Of a DNA stretch of 64,000 bases, positions 25,497 to 35,204 are shown piece after piece (positions within the stretch are counted from its first letter, which is position 1; each line of letters starts with the position of its first letter). The DNA comes from Clostridia bacterium (lineage in GTDB: Bacteria; Bacillota; Clostridia; Oscillospirales; Acutalibacteraceae): contig JAFQCR010000024.1 in the NCBI GenBank assembly GCA_017416345.1, positions 34,256 through 98,255 on the forward strand. Direction: 5' to 3'. Both the position numbers and the translations under genes were made by a program. The notes under the pieces are model-generated. The model made no database searches, was not told the DNA's origin, and saw only the letters and a list, made by a program, of their open reading frames with translations.

Positions 25497-28400
25497 AGTC
25501 GATCGAAATTCAAGGCTTCAAATCCTTTGCCGATAAGACCGTTTTAAGGTTTGGCAAGGGTGTTACCGCCGTTGTCGGCCCTAACGGAAGCGGAAAAAGT
25601 AATATTTCGGATGCTGTCCGTTGGGTTTTGGGTGAACAGTCCACCAAAAACTTAAGAGGACAGTCGATGGAGGATGTTATCTTCAGCGGTACTGCTGACC
25701 GCCGTCCTCACGGCTTTGCCGAGGTTACTTTGGTTATGGACAACCGTGACCGCAGCCTTAACTTTGACAATGATGAGGTTGCAGTAACACGCCGATATTT
25801 CCGCTCGCACGAGAGTGAGTATCTTATAAACAAGGCCGTAGTGCGCCTGAAAGACGTTCACGAGCTGTTTATGGATACAGGTTTAGGCCGTGACGGATAT
25901 TCCATGATCGGACAGGGTAAGATCGACACCATAGTCCGTTCAAAATCCGATGAACGCCGCGATATTTTTGAAGAGGCAAGCGGTATATCACGTTACCGCT
26001 ACCGCAAGATAGAGGCCGAGCGCAAGCTTGCCGCCGCTGATGACAATATGCTTCGTTTGAAGGATATTATGGCCGAGCTTGAGGGCCGGGTAGGACCCTT
26101 GGAGGAGCAGAGCAAAAAGGCTGAAAAGTTTATCGAGCTTGCCGCCATCCGCAAAAAACTGGAGATCGGTCTGTGGCTTAATTCCTTGAATCAGTCGGGC
26201 GACCTTTTAAAGGCACAGGACCGGAAAATCACGCTTGCAACCGCCCTTTATAACGAGGTTGAGGGTAAGCTTCAGGAGCTTGCCGCAACCATCGAGTCGA
26301 GCTCCGAGCGTTATTCCTCCATCAACGTCAGAATTGACGAAATGCATCGCACTGTTGCCGCTTTGGAGGAGGAGATAACCCGACTTCAGGGTGATATCAA
26401 CGTTCACAACGCCACCATTAAGCATAACGAGGAAACTGTTGAGCGTCTGCGTGCCGATATCTTGGAACTTGAAAGCTCCGATACCAGGTCCAAGACCGAG
26501 ATAGAGGGCCGACGTGCAACTATCGAAGCTAAGCAGTCCGAGATCACTGCTCTTAACGAAAAGGTCACCGCACTCGAAACCGAGCTAAACGGCCTTATCA
26601 GTAACTCGGAGGTCATTTCCCGACAGATCGAGGAGCTGACCAAAAAGCTTAACACTTATTCGGCTCAAATTTCCGATAAAAGGGTCGCACTTGTCACCGC
26701 ACAGTCGTCCATCGCCGAAATTGATGCACGAAACGTGACGCTGGACGGTTCTATTATTGAAAAAACCGCCGAAAAGGACAAGCTTGATGTTGAACTTAAA
26801 GAGCTCCGGGATATGCTCAAAAAGGCAGAGGAATTAGCCGAGGAGGCCGCCAATGCCTTGAAGGGCAGAGAGTTGATCTTTGACTCGAGAAAGCAAAAGC
26901 TTGAGGAATATAAGCAGGCTTTGGATAACTGCCGCCTTGATATTGAGGACAAAAAGCGCAGAGTTGCTATTCTGGAAGAGCTTGAGCGCAATATGGAGGG
27001 CCTCGGACTGCCGGTTAAGGCAGTCATGAAGGAGGCAGAGCACGGCACTCTTCGCGGTATCCACGGTCCAATAAGCAAGCTTATCGAAGTCAAAAAGGAG
27101 TACGCCATCGCTATCGAAACGGCTCTCGGTGCATCTTTACAGCACATCGTTGTCGATTCCGAAAACGATGCCAAGCGTGCTATTGAATTCTTGAAGAATC
27201 AAAACAAGGGACGAGCAACATTTTTGCCCATTTCCACCATCAGGTCAAGAACGCTTGATGAGGACGGACTTGAAAACAAATTCGGATACGTGGGCATTGC
27301 CTCCGAGCTTGTGGAGATTGATAAAAAATATGAGGGTATCATAGGCAATCTGCTTGGAAAAACGGTCGTTGCCGAGGATATCGATGCGGCTGTCACCATC
27401 GCCAAAAAGCACGGCTACCGCTTCAAGGTCGTCACGCTTGACGGTCAGGTCGTAAACGCCGGCGGTTCGCTGACGGGTGGTTCTCTGGTCAAAAATGCAG
27501 GTATTTTAAGCCGTGCAGGTGAGATCAAGGAGCTTAGTGAAAAAATCGTCAAGCTGCTCGAGAAATCGGGTATGCTGACCGATAACTATAATGCGGCATC
27601 GGCCGAGGTCTCGTCTTTAGAGGCCGAAATATTGAACGCACGCTCCGAGTTTACCACCGCAACCGAGGACAAGATCCGTGTTTCGGGTGAGATCCGCCGT
27701 GTCGGTGACCTTATTGCCGAATTGACCAAGTCGATCGAAGCTATGAACGGTGAAAAATTTCTGCTCGATAACCGTAAGGTTGAGCTTCAGAACACCGTCA
27801 ACACAGCTAATACGGAGATTGCCGAAATTGAAAAGCTGAAGTTTACGGCACAGACCGAGATCGACAGTCTTTCGGGCGGCCGAGATACCGTAACCGACCG
27901 CCGTGAGGCACTTACCACCGAAATAACCGAGCTTCGCATCAGAATTATGGAGCTTGAAAAGGATATAGAGTCCATCGAAAACTCCATCAAACTGTTGGAG
28001 GAGGCTATGTCCTCAAGCGGAAACAGGGGAGAAGCTCTGCTCAAAGAAATAGAAGCCGTTGAAGCCTTGTCTGATGTTGAAAGAACCGCAATCGACGGTC
28101 TTAATGCACAGATCGACGAGCGCAAAAAGGACATCGAGGAAGGCAACAAAAAGGTCACCGAGCTTCAGCTTGAGCGTGACAGCTTTGACCGTGAAGGTCT
28201 TAAGATGCGTCAGACCGAGCGTGATATGACCGCCGAGCGCGAAAAGCTTAGCGGTGAGGTCGCACGTCTTGAGGAACGCCGTGAGAATATGCTCCGTGAG
28301 TATGATGAGATCATCAAGCGTCTGTTTGACGAGTATGAGCTGACCCGAACCGAGGCCGAGCAGGTAGCAGAGCCGGTTGAAAATATCCCCGAGGCCAAGC

Positions 28401-29062
28401 GTGAGCTGCAGGAGGTCAAGGGCAAGATAAAGAACCTGGGTCACGTCAACGTAGCCGCAATTGAGGAATATAAAGAGGTTCACGAGCGCTATGTATTTAT
28501 GAAGGCGCAGATGGATGACCTTGATGCTTCACGTGCCGAGCTTAATAAGCTTATCGGCGACCTTACCGTGCAGATGAAGGAGAAGTTCTCCGAAGGCTTT
28601 GAGAAGATCGGAAAGAACTTTACCAAGGTATTTACCGAGCTGTTCGGCGGCGGTCACGCAGAGCTTGTGCTGACCGATCCCGAGAATATTCTGGAAAGCG
28701 GAATCGACATCGTTGCCAAGCTTCCCGGTAAAAACGTTCCCAGCCTTGAAGGTCTTTCGGGTGGTGAAAAGGCGCTTATTGCAATTTCTATCTACTTTGC
28801 AATTATGATGGTCAATGCGCCGCCGTTCTGCTTCCTTGACGAGGTCGATACCGCACTTGACGATATCAACGTCGAGCGTTTTGCACAGTATATGACCAAG
28901 TCGCAGTTCGGAACGCAGTTTATCTGCGTTACCCACCGCCGTGGCACAATGGATTCGGCCGATATGCTTTACGGTGTAACCATGCAGGAAAAGGGTGTAA
29001 CCAAGCTGTTACAGCTTGATGTTGACGAGCTTATCAAGACGCTCAACATTGAAAACAAGTAA
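25487..29062 (+). CDS. smc: Chromosome segregation protein SMC
   Basis: Condensin ATPase. The N-terminal head has Walker A GPNGSGKS (31-38) and the Q-loop region. Coiled coil runs from about 165 to 500, then the hinge (about 505-665, with GGSLTGGSL), then returning coiled coil. The C-terminal head has the ABC signature GLSGGEKALIA near 1090 and Walker B FCFLDEVDTALDD near 1117. At 1191 residues it is full length. The start is TTG 25487 with AAAGGATG upstream, within the preceding gene. scpA and scpB are not here. ftsY follows after 15 bases, the usual rnc-smc-ftsY order. Confidence 0.97.
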   Translation: MFLKSIEIQGFKSFADKTVLRFGKGVTAVVGPNGSGKSNISDAVRWVLGEQSTKNLRGQSMEDVIFSGTADRRPHGFAEVTLVMDNRDRSLNFDNDEVAVTRRYFRSHESEYLINKAVVRLKDVHELFMDTGLGRDGYSMIGQGKIDTIVRSKSDERRDIFEEASGISRYRYRKIEAERKLAAADDNMLRLKDIMAELEGRVGPLEEQSKKAEKFIELAAIRKKLEIGLWLNSLNQSGDLLKAQDRKITLATALYNEVEGKLQELAATIESSSERYSSINVRIDEMHRTVAALEEEITRLQGDINVHNATIKHNEETVERLRADILELESSDTRSKTEIEGRRATIEAKQSEITALNEKVTALETELNGLISNSEVISRQIEELTKKLNTYSAQISDKRVALVTAQSSIAEIDARNVTLDGSIIEKTAEKDKLDVELKELRDMLKKAEELAEEAANALKGRELIFDSRKQKLEEYKQALDNCRLDIEDKKRRVAILEELERNMEGLGLPVKAVMKEAEHGTLRGIHGPISKLIEVKKEYAIAIETALGASLQHIVVDSENDAKRAIEFLKNQNKGRATFLPISTIRSRTLDEDGLENKFGYVGIASELVEIDKKYEGIIGNLLGKTVVAEDIDAAVTIAKKHGYRFKVVTLDGQVVNAGGSLTGGSLVKNAGILSRAGEIKELSEKIVKLLEKSGMLTDNYNAASAEVSSLEAEILNARSEFTTATEDKIRVSGEIRRVGDLIAELTKSIEAMNGEKFLLDNRKVELQNTVNTANTEIAEIEKLKFTAQTEIDSLSGGRDTVTDRREALTTEITELRIRIMELEKDIESIENSIKLLEEAMSSSGNRGEALLKEIEAVEALSDVERTAIDGLNAQIDERKKDIEEGNKKVTELQLERDSFDREGLKMRQTERDMTAEREKLSGEVARLEERRENMLREYDEIIKRLFDEYELTRTEAEQVAEPVENIPEAKRELQEVKGKIKNLGHVNVAAIEEYKEVHERYVFMKAQMDDLDASRAELNKLIGDLTVQMKEKFSEGFEKIGKNFTKVFTELFGGGHAELVLTDPENILESGIDIVAKLPGKNVPSLEGLSGGEKALIAISIYFAIMMVNAPPFCFLDEVDTALDDINVERFAQYMTKSQFGTQFICVTHRRGTMDSADMLYGVTMQEKGVTKLLQLDVDELIKTLNIENK

Positions 29063-29077
29063 TATTCGGAGGCAAAA

Positions 29078-29992
29078 ATGGGCTTTTTCAGTAAAATAAC
29101 CGCAGGCTTAAAAAAGACACGCGATTCCATTACCAACGCCGTAAACTCAATGCTTTCGGCGTTTACCAGAATCGACGAGGAGCTTTTTGAGGAGCTTGAA
29201 GAAATACTTATTATGAGTGACATAGGTGTTGTCACCGCCAAAAAGATATGTGACGAGCTTCGTGCCAGAGTCAAGGAGGAAAAGGTGACCGACCCGAGCG
29301 TTATCAAGGGAATGCTGGCCGAAACCGTCCGCAAGATGGTTGACGGCGACCGTGAGCTTAAAATGACCACACATCCGTCTGTCATTTTTGTCATCGGTGT
29401 AAACGGCGTCGGCAAGACTACCACCATCGGTAAGATAGCATCGCAGCTTAAGGCTTCGGGCAAAAAGGTGATATTGGGCGCTGCCGATACCTTCCGTGCC
29501 GCCGCTATAGATCAGTTGGCTGTCTGGAGTGACAGGGCAGGGGTCGATATGGTCAAAAGTGCCGAGGGTGCCGACCCTGCTTCGGTCGTTTTTGATACCG
29601 TTGCCGCCGCTAAGGCACGCAATAGCGACGTTATAATCATCGACACCGCAGGTCGACTTCATAACAAGAAAAATCTTATGAACGAGCTTGCCAAGATGTA
29701 CCGAATCTTAAAGCGTGAGCTTCCCGAAAGCGATATCGAGACCCTTTTAGTGCTCGATGCAACAACCGGTCAGAATGCCGTAAACCAGGCAAGAGATTTC
29801 AAAGAGGTTGCCGAAATTACGGGTATCGTGCTGACCAAGCTTGACGGAACCGCACGTGGCGGTGTTGTGCTTGCCATTATGGACGAGCTTAACATCCCCG
29901 TAAAGTTTATCGGTGTGGGTGAGCAGATCGACGATCTTCAGCCGTTTGATCCCGATGCCTTCGCAAAGGGCATTTTCTCGGAGGAAGCGTAA
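29078..29992 (+). CDS. ftsY: Signal recognition particle receptor FtsY
   Basis: SRP GTPase that docks ribosome-SRP complexes at the membrane. The four-helix N domain (1-90) is followed by the G domain: P-loop GVNGVGKTTTIGK near 107, DTFRAAAIDQL, DTAGRLHNKKNLM and TKLDGTARGG. The C-terminal FIGVGEQIDDLQPF is the family end. It lacks the long acidic A domain of proteobacteria, as usual in Firmicutes. SD GGAGG. It shares one base with rdgB. Confidence 0.97.
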   Translation: MGFFSKITAGLKKTRDSITNAVNSMLSAFTRIDEELFEELEEILIMSDIGVVTAKKICDELRARVKEEKVTDPSVIKGMLAETVRKMVDGDRELKMTTHPSVIFVIGVNGVGKTTTIGKIASQLKASGKKVILGAADTFRAAAIDQLAVWSDRAGVDMVKSAEGADPASVVFDTVAAAKARNSDVIIIDTAGRLHNKKNLMNELAKMYRILKRELPESDIETLLVLDATTGQNAVNQARDFKEVAEITGIVLTKLDGTARGGVVLAIMDELNIPVKFIGVGEQIDDLQPFDPDAFAKGIFSEEA

Positions 29993-30579
29993 TGGATAAG
30001 TTTATAGTTGCTTCTCACAACAAGAAAAAACTCAACGAGCTGACCCGTATTTTAAAGCCGATGGGCTTTGACGTTGTCTGTCCGACGGACATCGAGGGCG
30101 GTGTCCCCGATGTTGAGGAAAACGGCACTACCTTTGAGGAAAATGCATTGCTCAAGGCAAGATCGGCCTGCAAATGCTCGGGACTTCCTGCTGTTGCGGA
30201 TGATTCGGGACTGTGTGTTGATGCATTGGACGGTGCACCGGGTATCTATTCCGCACGGTATGCAGGCACGGGTAACGATGACGATAACAATGAGCTTTTG
30301 CTCAAAAACCTTAAAGGTCTGCCCAAGGAAAAGAGAACCGCAAGGTTTATTTCATGCATTGCCTGCGTTTTTCCCGATGGCAGAGAATTCACCGTGAGAG
30401 GTGCCTGCGAGGGCTATATTTTGAAAGAACCTCAGGGCAACGGCGGCTTTGGTTATGACCCGTTATTTATGACAGAGTTCGGTTGCTTCGGTACACTTAC
30501 ACCCGAGGAAAAGGACAAGGTCAGCCACCGTCACAATGCCATTGTTGCGTTTAAAGAAGAATTAAAGAATTACATTTGA
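29992..30579 (+). CDS. rdgB: XTP/dITP diphosphatase (RdgB/HAM1)
   Basis: Removes deaminated purine nucleotides such as dITP and XTP. The start IVASHNKKKLNEL, VADDSGLCVDALDGAPGIYSARYAG and the GGFGYDPLF block are the family signatures. SHRHNAIVAF is near the C-terminus, and the 195 residues are full length. It starts on the last base of the ftsY stop (TAATG). Confidence 0.95.
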   Translation: MDKFIVASHNKKKLNELTRILKPMGFDVVCPTDIEGGVPDVEENGTTFEENALLKARSACKCSGLPAVADDSGLCVDALDGAPGIYSARYAGTGNDDDNNELLLKNLKGLPKEKRTARFISCIACVFPDGREFTVRGACEGYILKEPQGNGGFGYDPLFMTEFGCFGTLTPEEKDKVSHRHNAIVAFKEELKNYI

Positions 30580-30593
30580 TTTGGGAGTAATAT

Positions 30594-30887
30594 ATGTTAA
30601 ATTCAAGACAAAGAGCACAGCTCAGAGGTATGGCTAACTCGTATCAGGCAATTTTTCAGATAGGAAAGGGCGGTGTAGGCGAGCAGCTTATCCGTCAGGT
30701 CAATGAGGCCTTGGAGGCACGTGAGCTAATTAAGCTGACCGTGCTTGAAACCTCACCTATGAAGGCCAGAGAATGTGCCGATACGGTTGCCGAGGCAACG
30801 GGTAGCGAAGTTGTTCAGGTCATCGGTTCAAAATTCATTCTGTATAAGCAGAGCAAAGAAAACAAGCAGATAGTTTTGGTGAAATAA
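30594..30887 (+). CDS. yhbY: YhbY family RNA-binding protein (CRM domain)
   Basis: A small (97-residue) single CRM domain. LNSRQRAQLRGMA, the FQIGKGGV GxxG loop and the ELIKLTVLE strand match YhbY, which binds precursors of the large ribosomal subunit. SD GGGAG. It sits one base before nadD in a ribosome and NAD cluster (yhbY-nadD-yqeK-rsfS) that is conserved in Firmicutes. Confidence 0.93.
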   Translation: MLNSRQRAQLRGMANSYQAIFQIGKGGVGEQLIRQVNEALEARELIKLTVLETSPMKARECADTVAEATGSEVVQVIGSKFILYKQSKENKQIVLVK

Positions 30888-30888
30888 T

Positions 30889-31491
30889 ATGGGTAAGACC
30901 TTGTTTTTCGGCGGCACCTTCAATCCGCCTCACATTGCACACCGCAAAATGGTCGAAGCGGTTGCCGCTTTGCCCGAGATCGAGCGTGTTTTGGTGGCTC
31001 CTACCAACATCCCGCCCCATAAAGAGGTACCGGGTATGTTTGCCACAAAGGAGCAACGGCTTGATATGTGCGAACTGCTTTGCAACGGTATAAACAAGGC
31101 TGAAACTTCGGATATTGAGTTTCGACGAGAGGGTAAAAGCTACAGCTACTACACCTTGTCGGAATTAAAAGAGCAATACGGCAATATTTCAATGCTTATA
31201 GGCGGCGATATGGTGACCTCGTTTACCACGTGGTTCAACTATAAAGAGCTGCTTAAAATAGCTGAGTTTTATGCCGTTCGCCGCAAGGGGACCGACAATG
31301 CCGAGTTTTACCAAAGCGTTGAGGCTTTAAAAAAAGAGGGTGGCACCTTTCATGTTTTGGAGCTTGATTTCCCCGAGGTATCATCGACCGAGGCGCGGGA
31401 AGCTATTTCAAACGGTCAAAACGCTGATACCTATGTGCCGCAAAACATCTTAAAATATATAAACCAAAACGGTTTATACCGAAAGGGTTAA
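30889..31491 (+). CDS. nadD: Nicotinate-nucleotide adenylyltransferase
   Basis: Makes deamido-NAD from nicotinate mononucleotide and ATP. The nucleotidyltransferase (T/H)xGH-type motif is in FFGGTFNPPHIAH, and the second motif is in SSTEAREAI (SxTxxR). GGDMVTSFTTW is typical of NadD. At 200 residues it is full length. It lies next to yhbY (1-base gap) and yqeK (5 bases). Confidence 0.95.
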   Translation: MGKTLFFGGTFNPPHIAHRKMVEAVAALPEIERVLVAPTNIPPHKEVPGMFATKEQRLDMCELLCNGINKAETSDIEFRREGKSYSYYTLSELKEQYGNISMLIGGDMVTSFTTWFNYKELLKIAEFYAVRRKGTDNAEFYQSVEALKKEGGTFHVLELDFPEVSSTEAREAISNGQNADTYVPQNILKYINQNGLYRKG

Positions 31492-31496
31492 ATACC

Positions 31497-32081
31497 TTGG
31501 AAAAGTATAAGGAACTACTGAAAAGCAGACTTAAAGAGAAACGGTACTACCATTCGCTTTGTGTTGCCGACGAGGCCAAGAGGTTGGCGCTGAAATACGG
31601 TGCCGACCCCGATAAAATGTACCTTGCAGGTCTGCTTCACGACATAACAAAAAATATTTCTGATGATGAACAGTTGCAAACCTTTAAAAAGTTTGATATA
31701 ATGCTGTCTGTTACCGAAAAAGCGTCACCGCTTATCTGGCATGCAATGTCGGGTGCTTTGGTGGTTGAGCATGAGTTAGGAATTGATGATGAGGATATAA
31801 TCTCATCCATCCGTTACCACACCACGGGCAAGGCCGATATGACGCTGTGCCAAAAGATCATTTTTGTTGCCGATCTGACGTCGGCCGACCGCAGTTATCC
31901 CGATATCGAGGAAATACGTGCCGCCGCAAACCGTGATTTGGACGAATGTATTATCGGTATACTGAAATTCACCATTAAGGATATCGTATCCAAAAATAAA
32001 CCCCTGCATCCTGATACATTGGATGCATACAATTATCTTATTACCGAAAGAAAAGAGGTTGAAAACAATGGAAACCTTTGA
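31497..32081 (+). CDS. yqeK: YqeK family HD-domain phosphohydrolase
   Basis: The HD domain has LCVADEAKRLA and AGLLHDITKN, then WHAMSG and IRYHTTG as further metal ligands. YqeK proteins of Firmicutes hydrolyse Ap4A symmetrically; this is known for the family and assumed here. The start is TTG 31497 with GAAAGGG upstream. rsfS begins 14 bases before its end. Confidence 0.93.
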   Translation: MEKYKELLKSRLKEKRYYHSLCVADEAKRLALKYGADPDKMYLAGLLHDITKNISDDEQLQTFKKFDIMLSVTEKASPLIWHAMSGALVVEHELGIDDEDIISSIRYHTTGKADMTLCQKIIFVADLTSADRSYPDIEEIRAAANRDLDECIIGILKFTIKDIVSKNKPLHPDTLDAYNYLITERKEVENNGNL

Positions 32082-32433
32082 TATATTAAAGATTGCCGCC
32101 AACGCATTGAACGATAAAAAGGCAATGCAGTTGGAAGCTATCAGAATTGACGAAATATCGGATATTGCCGATTACTTTGTGATCTGCACCGCAACATCCA
32201 ACGCACATATCAGAGCCTTGGCCGATGAGGTCGAGGAAAAGCTTAAAGAGGCAGGTGTTGAGCCGGGTCACATTGAGGGCAGGGCATCCGATTGGTTGCT
32301 GTTGGACTACGGCACCGTCGTTATCCACATTTTCGGTCGTCAGTCACGAGAGTTTTACTCGCTTGAGCATATGTGGCAGGACGGCGAACAGGTTGATTTG
32401 ACGCAGATATTAACATCTGCTTTGGAGGAATAA
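32068..32433 (+). CDS. rsfS: Ribosomal silencing factor RsfS
   Basis: Binds ribosomal protein uL14 and blocks subunit joining in starvation. METFDILKIAANAL, DYFVICTATSNAH, GRASDWLLLDYGTVVIHIF and REFYSLEHMW are the family landmarks. I chose ATG 32068, which has AAGAGG at proper spacing inside the end of yqeK; the open frame to 32023 has no SD. leuS follows after 6 bases. Confidence 0.95.
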   Translation: METFDILKIAANALNDKKAMQLEAIRIDEISDIADYFVICTATSNAHIRALADEVEEKLKEAGVEPGHIEGRASDWLLLDYGTVVIHIFGRQSREFYSLEHMWQDGEQVDLTQILTSALEE

Positions 32434-32439
32434 AGTCAA

Positions 32440-34842
32440 ATGAAGTACGATTTTAAGGCTATTGAAGAAAAATGGCAAAAAGTATGGGAAGAAAAACAGG
32501 CTTTCGTAGCATCGGAGGATTATTCCAAGCCGAAGTTCTACGGACTTGTTGAGTTCCCTTATCCGAGCGGCTCGGGTATGCACGTCGGCCACATCAAGGC
32601 TTATTCGGGTCTTGAGGTCATCTCACGTAAACGCAGAATGCAGGGCTATAACGTTCTGTTTCCGATGGGCTTTGACGCCTACGGTCTGCCCACCGAAAAC
32701 TCGGCTATCAAGTTTAACACCCACCCGAGGATTCTGACCGACCGCAACATTGCAAAGTTCACCTCTCAGCTTAAAAGGGTAGGCTTCTCCTTCGATTGGA
32801 CCAAGGTCATCGACACGACCGAGGAGGACTACTATAAGTGGACACAGTGGATATTCTTAAAGCTGTTTGAGCACGGCCTTGTTTTCCGTGATCAGGCTTT
32901 GGTAAACTATTGCCCCAGCTGTAAGGTCGTTTTGTCCAACGAGGATTCGCAGGGCGGTAAGTGCGATATCTGCCACAGCGATATTATCCAGAAATCCAAG
33001 GACGTTTGGTATCTCCGCATTACCGAGTATGCCGATAAGCTTTTGCAGGGTCTCGACGGTGTTGAGTACCCCGAAAACATCAAGATGCAGCAGGTCAACT
33101 GGATCGGTAAATCGACCGGTGCATTTGTTGATTTCTCTATCAAAGAGGTCGACGAGAGCCTTCGTGTTTATACCACCCGTTGTGACACCTTGTTTGGTGT
33201 GACCTTTATGGTCATCGCTCCCGAGCATCCCATTATCGAAAAATACCGTGACAAGATCAGCAATATTGATGCTCTTGATACATACAAGGAAGAATGTGCC
33301 AAGAAGACCGAGTTCGAGCGTACCCAGCTTGTCAAGGACAAGACCGGTGTCAAGATCGAGGGTCTGACCGCCGTCAACCCCGTAAACGGCAAGGAAATTC
33401 CCGTTTACATATCCGACTATGTAATGATGGGCTACGGTACAGGTGCAATTATGGCTGTTCCTGCACACGATCAGCGTGACTATGACTTTGCCAAGAAGTT
33501 CGGCATTGATATTATCGAGGTCATCAAGGGCGGAGATATTTCGGTCGAGGCCTATACCGGTGACGGTGAGATGGTCAACTCTGATTTCCTTAACGGAATC
33601 GAAAAGAAGGCCGATGCGATCGAGAAGATGCTTGGATTCCTCGGTGAAAAGGGCATAGGTGAAAAGGGCGTTCAGTACAAGATGAAGGACTGGGCATTCA
33701 ACCGTCAGAGATACTGGGGTGAGCCTATCCCCATCGTGCATTGTGCAAAATGCGGAATGGTTCCCGTACCTTATGAGGAGCTTCCTTTAAAACTGCCCAA
33801 CGTTGAGAATTTTGAACCCGGTGAGGGCGGCGAAAGTCCTCTTGCCAAGATCGATTCGTTTGTCAACTGCAAGTGTCCCAAGTGCGGCGGCGATGCTCGC
33901 CGTGAGACCGACACTATGCCGCAGTGGGCAGGCTCTTCGTGGTATTTCTTGCGCTATATCGACCCCAAGAATGACAAGGTCTTTGCCGATAAGGAAAAGC
34001 TCAACTACTGGTTGCCCGTTGACTGGTATAACGGCGGTATGGAGCACGTTACCCGTCACCTTATCTACTCCCGTTTCTGGCATAAGTTCCTTTACGATAT
34101 CGGTGAGGTTCCTACAGCCGAGCCTTATGCAAAGCGTTCTGCTCAGGGACTTATCCTGGGACCCGACGGACAGAAGATGTCCAAGTCCCGCGGAAACGTT
34201 GTCGACCCCAACGATGTTGTCAACGAGTACGGTGCCGATACTCTCCGTGTTTACATCCTCTTTATGGGTGATTACGGAATGGCCGCACCTTGGTCGGAAA
34301 GCAGTATGCGCGGTTGTAAGCGATTCCTTGACCGTGTTGCCGAGCTGCCTTCAATGATAAAGGGTGAGGGTGCAACTCCCGCACTTGAGAGCCTCTTCCA
34401 CAAGACGCTCAAAAAAGTCACCCTTGATATTGAGGATATGAAGTTCAACACCGCTATTGCCGCAATGATGACCCTGCTTAACGCAATTTATGACAACGGT
34501 TCGTTGACCCGTGATGAGCTTAAGATGCTGGTTCAGATGCTCAGCCCCTTTGCACCTCATTTATGTGAGGAGATCTGGGAACAGCTTGGCGGAGAGGGAC
34601 TTTGCTCCTTGAGTGCCTGGCCGCAGTACGATGAGACCAAGACGGTTGATTCTACTGTTGAGATCGTTGTTCAGATCAACGGCAAGCTGAAGTCAAGATT
34701 GAACGTCAAAGCCGACATTTCTGCCGCCGATGCCATTTCAGCCGCCAAGGCCGATGAAAAGATCGCCGCAGAGATAGCCGGTAAAGCAATTATCAAGGAA
34801 ATTTACGTTCCTAAGAAGCTTGTAAACATCGTTGCAAAATAA
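32440..34842 (+). CDS. leuS: Leucyl-tRNA synthetase
   Basis: Class I synthetase. The HIGH-type motif is in YPSGSGMHVGHIKAY (near residue 47) and KMSKS in GQKMSKSRGNVVDP (near 578). The editing (CP1) domain lies between (GTGAIMAVPAHDQRDYDFA). Two Cys pairs, CPSCKVVLSN/CDIC and CPKCGGD, suggest zinc sites. The anticodon-binding domain and the C-terminal tail (VQINGKLKSRL) are complete. There is no T-box leader: the SD lies in the end of rsfS, so it depends on upstream transcription. No terminator is obvious after it. Confidence 0.97.
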   Translation: MKYDFKAIEEKWQKVWEEKQAFVASEDYSKPKFYGLVEFPYPSGSGMHVGHIKAYSGLEVISRKRRMQGYNVLFPMGFDAYGLPTENSAIKFNTHPRILTDRNIAKFTSQLKRVGFSFDWTKVIDTTEEDYYKWTQWIFLKLFEHGLVFRDQALVNYCPSCKVVLSNEDSQGGKCDICHSDIIQKSKDVWYLRITEYADKLLQGLDGVEYPENIKMQQVNWIGKSTGAFVDFSIKEVDESLRVYTTRCDTLFGVTFMVIAPEHPIIEKYRDKISNIDALDTYKEECAKKTEFERTQLVKDKTGVKIEGLTAVNPVNGKEIPVYISDYVMMGYGTGAIMAVPAHDQRDYDFAKKFGIDIIEVIKGGDISVEAYTGDGEMVNSDFLNGIEKKADAIEKMLGFLGEKGIGEKGVQYKMKDWAFNRQRYWGEPIPIVHCAKCGMVPVPYEELPLKLPNVENFEPGEGGESPLAKIDSFVNCKCPKCGGDARRETDTMPQWAGSSWYFLRYIDPKNDKVFADKEKLNYWLPVDWYNGGMEHVTRHLIYSRFWHKFLYDIGEVPTAEPYAKRSAQGLILGPDGQKMSKSRGNVVDPNDVVNEYGADTLRVYILFMGDYGMAAPWSESSMRGCKRFLDRVAELPSMIKGEGATPALESLFHKTLKKVTLDIEDMKFNTAIAAMMTLLNAIYDNGSLTRDELKMLVQMLSPFAPHLCEEIWEQLGGEGLCSLSAWPQYDETKTVDSTVEIVVQINGKLKSRLNVKADISAADAISAAKADEKIAAEIAGKAIIKEIYVPKKLVNIVAK

Positions 34843-34879
34843 AATGTGACAAATTGTTGTAAGTTTTCAAAAATAGTGC

Positions 34880-34909
34880 TTGACATCTATGTACACTTGG
34901 GTGTATAAT
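34880..34909 (+). promoter_or_regulatory. Promoter of rpsU
   Basis: A perfect TTGACA (34880-34885) and a perfect TATAAT (34904-34909), with an 18-bp spacer: the strongest-looking promoter in the window, as expected for a ribosomal protein gene. Confidence 0.88.
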
Positions 34910-34958
34910 AGTGAAAAATGTAATTAACCCCTGCTATCAGGCGGAGGGAGGGAATATA

Positions 34959-35135
34959 GTGAGCCAGGTTCGTGTAAAAGAAAATGAATCGCTTGAAAAC
35001 GCACTCAGACGCTTTAAGAGACAGACCCAGAAGGATGGAGTCATCCAGGAAGTCCGTAAGAGAGAGCATTATGAGAAGCCTTCTGTAAAGCGTAAAAAGA
35101 AATCGGAAGCTGCCCGTAAGCGCAAGTTCCGCTAA
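34959..35135 (+). CDS. rpsU: Ribosomal protein bS21
   Basis: A 58-residue basic protein of the small subunit. [20 protein letters not shown] is diagnostic, and the C-terminus is a run of Lys and Arg. The GTG at 34959 has GGAGGGAGG at ideal distance, and the promoter places the transcript start near 34916. An in-frame upstream GTG (34911) is therefore excluded. Confidence 0.96.
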   Translation: MSQVRVKENESLENALRRFKRQTQKDGVIQEVRKREHYEKPSVKRKKKSEAARKRKFR

Positions 35136-35154
35136 ATCTTAATGTGTAAAAAAG

Positions 35155-35186
35155 CCGATCGGAAGACAACTTCCGGTCGGTTTTTT
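35155..35186 (+). terminator. Terminator of rpsU
   Basis: Stem CCGATCGGAAG (35155-35165) with CTTCCGGTCGG (35170-35180, one G-T pair), then TTTTTT. It lies just 18 bases before the start of yqeG, so yqeG and followers must rely on read-through or a weak promoter I cannot see. Confidence 0.88.
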
Positions 35187-35204
35187 CTACCCGAAAGGAT
35201 AAAT

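Noticed and set aside
32434-32439. T-box or other leader before leuS
   Set aside because: Only 6 bases separate rsfS and leuS, so no leader RNA can fit.
35142-35204. An extended N-terminus of yqeG
   Set aside because: The extension would translate the rpsU terminator hairpin; ATG 35205 has a proper SD.
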